Source: CADEED01 sp043747875
Lineage (GTDB): Bacteria > Pseudomonadota > Gammaproteobacteria > Steroidobacterales > Steroidobacteraceae
DNA: 64,000 bases
Assembly: GCA_043747875.1 (NCBI GenBank)
Contig: JAYTOI010000020.1
Coordinates: 1 to 64,000 of the forward strand
Direction: 5' to 3'
How positions within the stretch are numbered: position 1 is the stretch's first letter; the number at the start of each line of letters is the position of its first letter. The notes under the pieces were generated by a model. The model was not told the DNA's origin. It did no database searches and saw only the letters and a list, made by a program, of their open reading frames with translations. Made by a program: the position numbers and the translations under genes. Below are positions 17,758 to 25,711 of this stretch, in pieces.

Positions 17758-17949
17758 ATGTCCGAGCGACTCCTGCCCGTCGATGCCGTGCGAGGCGACG
17801 CCCGCCACCGCGACGTGCGCGCACAGGTGCTCGCCGCGGTGCCGCAACGGCGTGCGCCGCTGTCCAAGCGGCTGTTCTGGCGCATCGTGCTGCTGGCGGC
17901 GAAGCATCCCACCGGCCTGCGGCTGTTGCGGCGAATCCGAGGTAGTTAG
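17758..17949 (+). CDS. Small basic hypothetical protein
   Basis: 63 residues, strongly basic, with a hydrophobic helix near the end (LFWRIVLLAA). TATGCT at 17745-17750 lies 7 bases before the ATG, and the stop is 8 bases before the next gene. The reading frame has normal codon use for this window, which favours a real gene, but I recognise no family. Confidence 0.45.
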   Translation: MSERLLPVDAVRGDARHRDVRAQVLAAVPQRRAPLSKRLFWRIVLLAAKHPTGLRLLRRIRGS

Positions 17950-17957
17950 GCAACCCG

Positions 17958-18398
17958 ATGCGTGCACTGGCCTACATGCTCGGTATCGTTGCCGGCCTCG
18001 GCCTCAGCGTGCAGGTGGGCATGAACACCCAGCTGCGCAAGGTGCTGCAGAGCCCGAACGCCGCCGCGCTCGTGAGCTTCCTGGTGGGCACCGCCGCGCT
18101 GATCGCGATCTTGCTGGCGCTGCGTACGCCGCTGCCGGCACGCGACACACTCGCGGCCGTGCCGGTCTGGGCCTGGTTCGGCGGCCTGTTCGGCGCGTTC
18201 TACGTTGCGAGCTCCACCGTGGTGGCCACCGAGATCGGCGCCACCAGCCTGCTGGCGCTCGCGCTGCTCGGCCAGCTCGCCACGGCGCTGGTCATCGATC
18301 ATTTCGGCTGGTTAGGTTTGCCCATGCATCCGATCACCTGGATGCGCGTGGCGGGCGTCGTGCTGCTGGGTGCGGGCGTCTGGCTGGTCACGCGCTGA
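17958..18398 (+). CDS. DMT-superfamily transporter, YdcZ/DUF606 type
   Basis: 146 residues, five predicted membrane helices. The start YMLGIVAGLGLSVQVGMNTQ and the central WFGGLFGAFYVASSTVV are characteristic of the DUF606/YdcZ family, half-size relatives of drug/metabolite exporters that probably dimerise. Substrate unknown. Located in the inner membrane. Confidence 0.85.
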   Translation: MRALAYMLGIVAGLGLSVQVGMNTQLRKVLQSPNAAALVSFLVGTAALIAILLALRTPLPARDTLAAVPVWAWFGGLFGAFYVASSTVVATEIGATSLLALALLGQLATALVIDHFGWLGLPMHPITWMRVAGVVLLGAGVWLVTR

Positions 18399-18453
18399 AA
18401 ACTTTTCGGCTCCGCGGGACACTAACCCCTGGACGTCAAAGAGGGAGGACGCG

Positions 18454-20229
18454 ATGAACATGGCTTTTATGCGATCCCCGGCTGCTCGGTTGCTGGGTTT
18501 GGTGTTGCCCCTGTGTCTCGGCGGCGGCATCGCGCGGGCACACGACGACGTGATCGGCACGCGCTTCGTCGCGCCGGCCGGCCAGGACGCCGGCGATTGC
18601 GACGACAACCACGAACCCTGCCGCACGCTGTCATACGCGCTGACGCAGGTGGACCCGGGCGATGCCATCAAGCTCGCCGCGGGCACGTACGACGTCTCGA
18701 ACATCGATGTCGAGCGCATCTTGTTAGGCAAGGAGGGCGTGCGCGGCGGCTACTCTGCCGAGGATCACTTCCGCATCCAGGACGCCGAGACCAATCCGAC
18801 CCGCGTTTCCGGCGTGCCCGATGCGTTCCGCAACAATTTCTTCGCGCACGGCTTCACGGTCGTGGACGCGAACGGCAGCCCGCTGCCGCGCATCGTCGCG
18901 CAGAAGCTCGCGGCGCCGACCGCGTGCGCAGGTGGCCGCGCGGGCACGTTCCCCTGCCACAACATCGACTACCTGGGGCAGGTGCAGCTCACCGAGATTC
19001 CCGGTGCACCAACCAGCGCCAGCAACCTGTGGGGCTTCGTCGACCTCGACGACAACCGCGAGTACGCCGTGCTCGGTCACCGCAACGGCACCGCGGTGTA
19101 CGACGTGACCAACCCGGCCGTGCCCGTGCTGATCGGCAACATTCCGGGCCTCAGCTCCGCGTGGCGCGAGGTGAAGGTCTATCAGTTCCGCGAGCCCGGC
19201 GCGCCGGCGCATCGAGCGTATGCGTACATCTCCACCGAGGCGCCGACCGGCGGCCTGCAGATCATCGACCTCACCAACCTGCCGAACAGCGTGGCGCTGG
19301 CCAACACGCTGACGGAGTTCGGCACCTCCCACACGCTGTACATCTCGAACGTCGACTACGCGACGAACGCGGCGCTGGCGGGCGCGACGCCGTTCCTCTA
19401 CATCGCGGGCGCGAACGTCGCCGGCGGCGCCTTCCGCATCTACAGTCTCGCGGATCCGGTGCATCCGACCCTGGTCACGCCCTCTCCGGCGGGCAATGGA
19501 TACATGCACGACTCCACGTCGATGCTCATCACCGACAACCGCACCACCCAGTGCGCCGCGGCCCACAACCCCTGTGAAGTGCTGGTCGACTTCAACGAGA
19601 CCACCGTGGATCTCTGGGACGTCACGGACAAGGCGGCGCCGGCGCGACTATCTACCACCGGATACGGCACCGCCACCTACACGCACTCGGGCTGGCCGTC
19701 GGCCGACAACCGCTACATCATCGTGCACGACGAGCTCGACGAGCTGCGCCGCGGCATCAACACGTCCATCTACACGCTCGACATCGCGGACCTGCGCGCG
19801 CCGAGCATCGTGACGTCGTACACCGGCGGCACCACGACCACCGATCACAACGGCTATACCATCGGCAATCGCTACTACGTGTCGCACTACAAGCGCGGGC
19901 TCGTGATCTTCGACTCGACCAATCCGCGTGCGTTGGCGGAGATGGGATCGTTCGACACATATCTTTCGCCGGCGGCGAACACCGCGGGCACCGACGGCGC
20001 CTGGGGCGTGTATCCCTTCCTGCCGTCGGGAACGCTGCTGGTGAGCGACATCGAGAACGGCATGTTCCTGCTCAAGCGCAACGAGACGTTGCCGCCGCCG
20101 AGCGGAGGTGGAGGCAACCCGCAGCCGCCGACCGGTGGTGGGAGCAGGGGCGGCGGCTCGTTCGACCTGACGCTCTTGATTTTGTTGCTCGGGTTCGCGA
20201 TGGTACGCGCCCGCAAAATCAGGGCGTGA
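18454..20229 (+). CDS. Choice-of-anchor B (LVIVD-repeat) surface protein with GlyGly-CTERM-like tail
   Basis: 591 residues. Signal peptide (1-29, ending GIARA). A short DUF1565-like piece (about 35-65, FVAPAGQDAGDCDDNHEPCR) is followed by the choice-of-anchor B beta-propeller (about 170-560), seen from repeats of the type NGTAVYDVTNPAVPVLIGNI, GGLQIIDLTNLPN, RGLVIFDSTNPRALAEMG. A Gly/Pro linker precedes a C-terminal sorting signal: GGGSF, a hydrophobic helix and RARKIRA. Such tails are cut by rhombosortase in Proteobacteria. The protein is likely exported and anchored. GGAGG precedes the ATG. Confidence 0.8.
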   Translation: MNMAFMRSPAARLLGLVLPLCLGGGIARAHDDVIGTRFVAPAGQDAGDCDDNHEPCRTLSYALTQVDPGDAIKLAAGTYDVSNIDVERILLGKEGVRGGYSAEDHFRIQDAETNPTRVSGVPDAFRNNFFAHGFTVVDANGSPLPRIVAQKLAAPTACAGGRAGTFPCHNIDYLGQVQLTEIPGAPTSASNLWGFVDLDDNREYAVLGHRNGTAVYDVTNPAVPVLIGNIPGLSSAWREVKVYQFREPGAPAHRAYAYISTEAPTGGLQIIDLTNLPNSVALANTLTEFGTSHTLYISNVDYATNAALAGATPFLYIAGANVAGGAFRIYSLADPVHPTLVTPSPAGNGYMHDSTSMLITDNRTTQCAAAHNPCEVLVDFNETTVDLWDVTDKAAPARLSTTGYGTATYTHSGWPSADNRYIIVHDELDELRRGINTSIYTLDIADLRAPSIVTSYTGGTTTTDHNGYTIGNRYYVSHYKRGLVIFDSTNPRALAEMGSFDTYLSPAANTAGTDGAWGVYPFLPSGTLLVSDIENGMFLLKRNETLPPPSGGGGNPQPPTGGGSRGGGSFDLTLLILLLGFAMVRARKIRA

Positions 20230-20232
20230 AGC

Positions 20233-21219
20233 ATGGACTACCTGCCGGCCGAGTCGCGATACACCTCGATGCGCTATAACCGCGTGGGCGCTAGCGGCGT
20301 GAAGCTGCCGGCCGTGTCGCTCGGGTTCTGGCACAACTTCGGCGACGTGGACGTGTTCCAGAACGGGCGCAAGATCGCGCGCCGCGCGTTCGACCTGGGC
20401 ATCACGCATTTCGACCTGGCTAACAACTACGGGCCGTCGCCGGGCTCGGCCGAGGAGAACTTCGGCGCGTTGATGGCCAAGGATTTCATGCCGTACCGCG
20501 ACGAGCTCATCATCTCGTCGAAGGCCGGCTATCTCATGTGGCCGGGGCCGTACGGCGAATGGGGCTCGCGCAAATACCTGGTGGCGAGCTGCGACCAGTC
20601 GTTGAAACGCATGCGTCTGCCCTACGTCGACATCTTCTACAGCCACCGCTTCGATCCGGATACGCCGCTCGAGGAGACCATGGGCGCACTCGACTACATC
20701 GTGCGCTCCGGCCGCGCGCTGTACGCGGGCATTTCGAGCTACAGCCACGAGCAGACGGCGAAAGCCGCGGCCATCCTCAAGCAGCTCGGCACGCCGTGCC
20801 TCATCCACCAGCCCAGCTACAGCATGTTCAACCGCTGGATCGAGAACGGCCTCGTCGCCGAGCTCGGCAAGCAGAAGATGGGCTGCATCGTGTTCTCGCC
20901 TCTGGCGCAGGGGCTGCTCACGAACAAATACCTGAACGGCATCCCCGAAGATTCCCGCGCGGCGAAGCACACCTCGCTCGATCCGGAATCCATCACGCCC
21001 GACAAAGTGGGCAAGGTGAAGAAGCTCAATGAGATCGCCAGGCGCCGCAATCAATCGCTGGCGCAGATGGCCGTGGCATGGTGCCTGCGGCACGACGTGG
21101 TCACTTCGGCACTGATCGGCGCGAGCAAGGTGGCGCACGTGGAAGAGGCCGTCGGCGCGCTCAACAACCTCGCGTTCTCATCGAGCGAGCTGGCGGAGAT
21201 CGACGCGGTTCTTCGATAG
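20233..21219 (+). CDS. Aldo/keto reductase, YghZ/Gpr-like
   Basis: 328 residues, an NADPH-dependent (beta/alpha)8 barrel. The catalytic tetrad is visible: D and Y in FDLANNYGPSPGSAEENFG, K in IISSKAGYLMWPGPYG, H in IFYSHRFDPDTP. The GPYGEWGSRKYL segment is typical of the YghZ group (L-glyceraldehyde-3-phosphate / methylglyoxal reductase), usually about 345 residues. It probably detoxifies aldehydes. It starts 3 bases after the surface protein gene. Confidence 0.88.
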   Translation: MDYLPAESRYTSMRYNRVGASGVKLPAVSLGFWHNFGDVDVFQNGRKIARRAFDLGITHFDLANNYGPSPGSAEENFGALMAKDFMPYRDELIISSKAGYLMWPGPYGEWGSRKYLVASCDQSLKRMRLPYVDIFYSHRFDPDTPLEETMGALDYIVRSGRALYAGISSYSHEQTAKAAAILKQLGTPCLIHQPSYSMFNRWIENGLVAELGKQKMGCIVFSPLAQGLLTNKYLNGIPEDSRAAKHTSLDPESITPDKVGKVKKLNEIARRRNQSLAQMAVAWCLRHDVVTSALIGASKVAHVEEAVGALNNLAFSSSELAEIDAVLR

Positions 21220-21234
21220 CTCCCGCGGCGGCGC

Positions 21235-23127
21235 TCAGGCGGCGCGTTGCGTGGCGCGCATGGCTTCCACGGCCTTGCGCAGCGTCGCGATGGTCACGGG
21301 CTTCGACAGAAAGCCGTCCATGCCCGCGGCGAGGCAGGCATCGCGATCTCCATCCATGACATTCGCGGTGAGGGCGATCACGGTAATTCGTGGGTTGCGC
21401 GCCCCGCTGGTGCCGACGCGCAGCAACCTCGTAGCCTCGAGGCCGTCCATCTCCGGCATGTTGAGGTCCATGAGCACCAAGTCGAAATTCTCGCGCGCGA
21501 GCGCGTCGAGGGCCGCGCGTCCCGTCGCCACGAGCGTCGGAATGTGTCCGAGCTGGCGCAGCATCGCGGAGATGATGGTCTGATTCACCTGGTTGTCTTC
21601 GGCGACCAGCACCGACAGGCAGTCCACGCGCAACGCCGTCATCGTCGTCGTCTCCCCTGCCGTCTCCGCGATCGGCAGGTCGATCAGGAAACTGAAGCGC
21701 GAACCCTTCCCGGGCTCGCTGTGCACGGAGATCACTCCATTCATCAGGTTCACGAGCTTTTGGGCGATGACGAGGCCGAGCCCCGTACCGCCGCCGCGGT
21801 GGCGTCGCGACTCGGCGAGCTGCGTGAACGGAGTGAACAGGAGCGCCTGCGCCTCGCCATCCATGCCGATGCCCGTGTCGCGCACGGAGAACTCGACGCG
21901 CACCTTGCCGGGCGCGGACGCCGCGGAGCGTATTCCGATGGTGACGGTGCCGCGATCGGTGAATTTCACGGCGTTGGTGCCGAGATTCAGCAGCACCTGT
22001 GAGAGGCGCTGCCGGTCACCGTCGACGGCAGCGGGCAGGGCGGCGTCGAGTTCGACGATCAGCGCCACGTGCTTGGCACGTGCCTGGGCACCCAACAGAT
22101 GCTCGAGCTCGTCGACCAGTCCGTGCATCTTGAACGGCCGCGGACGCAGCTCGAGCCGCTCGGCCTCGATCTTCGAGAAATCCAGGATGTCATTGATGAT
22201 TCGCAGCAGCGACGCGCCGCTCGCCGCGAGCACGTCGAGTAGCTTGGCCTGCGCCGCGCTCGGTGACATCGTGCGCAACAGGTCCGCGACGCCCAGCATG
22301 CCGTTCATCGGAGTGCGGATCTCGTGGCTCATCGAGGCCAGGAACGTGGCCTTGGCGTGAGTGGCGGATTCCGCGGCGACGGCGTGCTTCTCGGCTTGCG
22401 CCCGCGCGTCGCGCAGCTCGTGCACGATGCTTGCCGCAAACCGCTGCAGTCGCAGCGCCACCACCCCCGCGCCTATCGACAGCAGCAGCACGGCGCCCAA
22501 CGCGCTGTAAAAGGCCGTGCGGATCGACGCCATGCGCGCGTCGAGCGCATCGAGCACCATGTCGACGCCCAGAATGCCCGCGAACCCGCCCTTGCTGTCG
22601 TAGAACGGCGCGAAGGCGCTGAGGAAAGTGTGTTCTTTTTCGGGCACGGGCTCGGCGTTGGCGATCGCGATGTGCCCGGCGAACGCCCGCACCAGCTCCG
22701 GATCGTGCTCCTGATATTCGGTCATGATCGGATCCACTTCTTCCGATGCGCTGGCGGCACCCAGGCCGCGATTCGAATCGAGTACCCAGAACACGCGGCC
22801 GCCGCGCTGTATGCCCGTATAGACGTTGATCAGGTCGGTGGTCGCGCGCTGCGTGCGCACCAGCGGCACCAGCGCACGCAAGTGCCCGGGACTGCCTTCC
22901 TGGGCGGGCGAGACGAGCGTGCGGTGCAGGTCGCCGTCCACCTGCGCCGCGGTCGTGCGCGCGATCTGCAGCAGCTCGACGCGCACCGCGTCGAGCTGCG
23001 CATTGCGGGCTTCAACATAGACGATGGTCAATCCGACTGCCGACGTCACGAACGTGATGAGCCCCGCCAGGAGCGCGTCGCGCAGCGGGTGGATGGACTT
23101 CTTGCGGTGTGCGGGTTCGGCCGACAT
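21235..23127 (-). CDS. Hybrid sensor histidine kinase with C-terminal receiver
   Basis: 630 residues. Membrane helix (about 18-38), periplasmic sensor region (about 40-215, Cache-like, with GFAGILGVDMVLDALD), second helix (about 218-240), then HisKA with the H-box SHEIRTPMNGML, HATPase_c with GTGLGLVIAQKLV, and a receiver with phospho-acceptor in LVLMDLNMPEMDG and Lys in FLSKPV. The layout suits a multi-step phosphorelay. No Hpt or response regulator gene is adjacent. The ATG at 23127 is preferred because the upstream extension is Arg/His-rich and lacks family similarity. Confidence 0.88.
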   Translation of the reverse strand: MSAEPAHRKKSIHPLRDALLAGLITFVTSAVGLTIVYVEARNAQLDAVRVELLQIARTTAAQVDGDLHRTLVSPAQEGSPGHLRALVPLVRTQRATTDLINVYTGIQRGGRVFWVLDSNRGLGAASASEEVDPIMTEYQEHDPELVRAFAGHIAIANAEPVPEKEHTFLSAFAPFYDSKGGFAGILGVDMVLDALDARMASIRTAFYSALGAVLLLSIGAGVVALRLQRFAASIVHELRDARAQAEKHAVAAESATHAKATFLASMSHEIRTPMNGMLGVADLLRTMSPSAAQAKLLDVLAASGASLLRIINDILDFSKIEAERLELRPRPFKMHGLVDELEHLLGAQARAKHVALIVELDAALPAAVDGDRQRLSQVLLNLGTNAVKFTDRGTVTIGIRSAASAPGKVRVEFSVRDTGIGMDGEAQALLFTPFTQLAESRRHRGGGTGLGLVIAQKLVNLMNGVISVHSEPGKGSRFSFLIDLPIAETAGETTTMTALRVDCLSVLVAEDNQVNQTIISAMLRQLGHIPTLVATGRAALDALARENFDLVLMDLNMPEMDGLEATRLLRVGTSGARNPRITVIALTANVMDGDRDACLAAGMDGFLSKPVTIATLRKAVEAMRATQRAA

Positions 23128-23244
23128 TCCGCAATGATGCCAATCCGGCGCGCCCCGGACGTTGCGGGCGGTCGCATCCGTGTGCGCGCCGCTGACGGCC
23201 CGCATGCCCGGAATGAGAACGCCGCACTCGGGGTAAGTTGGAGC

Positions 23245-23261
23245 CCGTATTCAGGATACGG
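23245..23261. terminator. Short perfect hairpin downstream of gntP-type gene
   Basis: CCGTAT-TCAGG-ATACGG, 6-bp stem, 17 bases after the gluconate symporter stop on the minus strand. There is no T-run, so it may be a transcript-end stabiliser rather than a classic terminator. The rest of the 150-base gap 23128-23277 shows nothing else. Confidence 0.35.
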
Positions 23262-23277
23262 CGCCGCGCGCCGCGGC

Positions 23278-24594
23278 CTAACGAATCACGGCCTCCAGCG
23301 CCAGTACGCCGATGATGCCCACGATGCCGACGATGCCCTCCATGATCGTCCAGCTCTTCAGCGTCTCCTTGAGCGACAGGTTGAAATACTCCTTCGCCAT
23401 CCAGAAGCCCGAATCGTTGACGTGCGAGAACATCAAACTACCCGCGCCGACCGCCAGCACCATCAGATTCGGATCGACGCCCGAGCTCGCGACCACGGGC
23501 GACATGAGCCCGGCCGCGGTCATGCCCGCGACGGTGGCCGAGCCTAGGGACACGCGGATCACGCCCGCGATCAGCCAGCCCAATACCAGCGGATCGATCG
23601 GGATGCCGGTCAGCGCCGAGGAGATGTTCTTGTCGACGCCGGTCGCGACGAACACCTCTTTCAGCGTGCCCGCGCCCGCGATGATCAACAAGATCACCGC
23701 GATGTCCTTCACGGAGTTGCCGTAGCCGTCCATGAGCTTCTGCAGGTTCATGCCGCGCGACAGGCCGAGCGTGTACGTGGCCACGGCCAGCGACAGCAGC
23801 AGCACCACCAGCGGATGCGTGAAGAAGTGGAACGGCGCGGCGTACGGCTCGGCCACCGTACCGACGAAGGTCTCGTACAGCGACAGCGCGATCAGCACCA
23901 CGGGCAGCAGCGCGCTGCCGAAGCAGTTGAACGCGCTGGGCAATTCGCTCTCCGGCCGCAGCGGCGCCACGAACAGCGTCAGCGGCTTGGCCTCCGCATT
24001 GCGGAACAGGCGCGCGAACAGCGGCCCCGCGATGATCATCGCCGGCACGGCCACGATGACGCCGTAGAACAGCGTCAAGCCCATGTCGGCGCCGAACATC
24101 GGCAACATCGCGGTCGGCGCCGGATGCGGCGGCAGGAAGCCGTGCGTGACCGACAGCGACGCGAACATCGGGATGCCGAGGTAGATGGGCGGCACCTTGG
24201 TCTGCTGCACCACCGAGAACACCAGCGGTACCAGCAGCACGAAGCCCACGTTGTAGAACAGCGGGATGCCGACCAGGAAGCCGGTGAGCATCATCGCCCA
24301 CGTGATGTGCTTCTCACCGAAGGCGCGCATGAGCACCATGGCGATCTTCTGCGCCGCACCGGACTCCGCCACCAACTTGCCGAACATGGCGCCGAGGCAC
24401 ACGATGGCGAGCAGGCCGGCCATGATGTTGCCGATGCCCTTCTCGAGCACGCCGGGCACCTTGTCGAGCGGCAGCCCGAGCAGCACCGCCGCGACGGCGG
24501 ACGCCACCAGGAACGCGAGGAACGGCTGTACCTTGCCCCAGCTGATGAGCAGCACCAGCAGGACGATGGACCCGAAGACGTAGACCAGCTCCAT
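23278..24594 (-). CDS. gntP: Gluconate:H+ symporter (GntP family)
   Basis: 438 residues, about 12-14 membrane helices, standard length for GntP/GntT. Diagnostic segments are SVTHGFLPPHPAPTAM (about 151-166), GLSRGMNLQKLMDGYG and HVNDSGFWMAKEYFN near the end. It imports gluconate or a related aldonate with protons. The ATG lies 6 bases after the lactonase stop, so it is the last gene of a bglX - lactonase - symporter operon, which supports a gluconate substrate. Paralogue choice (gntP, gntT, gntU) is not resolvable. Confidence 0.9.
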   Translation of the reverse strand: MELVYVFGSIVLLVLLISWGKVQPFLAFLVASAVAAVLLGLPLDKVPGVLEKGIGNIMAGLLAIVCLGAMFGKLVAESGAAQKIAMVLMRAFGEKHITWAMMLTGFLVGIPLFYNVGFVLLVPLVFSVVQQTKVPPIYLGIPMFASLSVTHGFLPPHPAPTAMLPMFGADMGLTLFYGVIVAVPAMIIAGPLFARLFRNAEAKPLTLFVAPLRPESELPSAFNCFGSALLPVVLIALSLYETFVGTVAEPYAAPFHFFTHPLVVLLLSLAVATYTLGLSRGMNLQKLMDGYGNSVKDIAVILLIIAGAGTLKEVFVATGVDKNISSALTGIPIDPLVLGWLIAGVIRVSLGSATVAGMTAAGLMSPVVASSGVDPNLMVLAVGAGSLMFSHVNDSGFWMAKEYFNLSLKETLKSWTIMEGIVGIVGIIGVLALEAVIR

Positions 24595-24600
24595 GGGGGC

Positions 24601-25665
24601 CTATCTACCGAAACCGACGCCCGTGACGTTGAGCCGGATGCGGGCCAGCATGTCGTGCGACGTCAGGTACAGCGTTTTGCCGTCGTCGCCGAACTTGCAG
24701 TTCGCCGTGGCCTTGCCGTCCCCGATGCGTCCGAGACGCTTGCCTTCTTTCGACAGCACCAACACGCCGCCGGGACCCGTCACGAAGAGCGTGCCGTCGG
24801 TCGCGACCGTCAATCCATCGGGCAGACCGGGGTTCGCGTCGCCGACCAGATCGGTGAAATCGTGGAACAGCTTCTTGCCGGTGACGTTGCCATCGGCGTC
24901 CAGCGAGTACGCCATCATGATGGCCTTCTCGGGCACTGATTGCGTGACGTACAACGTGCGCTCGTCGGGCGACAGCGCGACGCCGTTAGGGCGTTGCAGA
25001 TCTTTTTCGACCACGCTCACCTTGCCATCCTTGCCGACGCGATACACGCCGTTGAATGGCATCTCTTTCTGCGGCGCATCGTCGCCCTTCGCGAAGCCGT
25101 ACGGTGGATCGGTGAAGTAGAGCACGCCGGAGCTGGCCCTCACTACATCGTTCGGGCTCGAGAGCTTCTTGCCGTCGAATGCGGTCGCGACGGGGGTCTT
25201 CTTCTTCGACGCGCGATCCAGTTTCTGGATGGCCCGGCTGCCGGTGTCGGCGAGCAGGATCGAATGCGCGTCCAGCACCGCGAGCCCGTTCGCGCCCGCC
25301 TCGCGCCAGACGGCCGGATCCGGATCGGCCGCGCCGGACGGATCGAGGAATTTCTCGAGGCCGCCCTTCTCGGACCACTTCCACATCTTGTTGCCGGGCA
25401 CGTCGGTGAACAGTAGATAGTTGTCGCCGGCGATCCAGACCGGTCCCTCGGCCCAGCCGAAGCCCTCCGCGAGTTTTTCGATCTTCCAGTCCTTGGGCAC
25501 GATCGCGTCCATCGCCGGATCCCAGCGATCGATCTTCGCCGCATCGATGCGCGTGGGCGCGCTCTTCGTGGCGGCGGCCTTCGTGGTGGCCGCGGGCGCA
25601 TCCGCGCACGCGACGCCGCAAAACGCGAGCACGACCAGCACGCCGGTGCCTGCAGACTTCATCAT
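24601..25665 (-). CDS. SMP-30/gluconolactonase family lactonase, exported
   Basis: 354 residues with a signal peptide (MMKSAGTGVLVVLAFCGVACADA; GVAC could be a lipobox). Six-bladed beta-propeller with the metal-binding and catalytic signs of the family: EGFGWAEGPVWI (Glu), LSSPNDVVRASSGVLYFTDP (Asn) and LPDGLTVATDGTLFVT (Asp). It would hydrolyse a sugar lactone in the periplasm to the aldonate that the neighbouring symporter imports. The ATG at 25665 is used because the codons before it do not fit a signal peptide. The stop codon TAG lies inside a CTATCTAC word. Confidence 0.87.
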   Translation of the reverse strand: MMKSAGTGVLVVLAFCGVACADAPAATTKAAATKSAPTRIDAAKIDRWDPAMDAIVPKDWKIEKLAEGFGWAEGPVWIAGDNYLLFTDVPGNKMWKWSEKGGLEKFLDPSGAADPDPAVWREAGANGLAVLDAHSILLADTGSRAIQKLDRASKKKTPVATAFDGKKLSSPNDVVRASSGVLYFTDPPYGFAKGDDAPQKEMPFNGVYRVGKDGKVSVVEKDLQRPNGVALSPDERTLYVTQSVPEKAIMMAYSLDADGNVTGKKLFHDFTDLVGDANPGLPDGLTVATDGTLFVTGPGGVLVLSKEGKRLGRIGDGKATANCKFGDDGKTLYLTSHDMLARIRLNVTGVGFGR

Positions 25666-25711
25666 GAAAACCCCCGAGCCAAAGGTAAGTGCCAAAGAAG
25701 ACGGTGTATCG

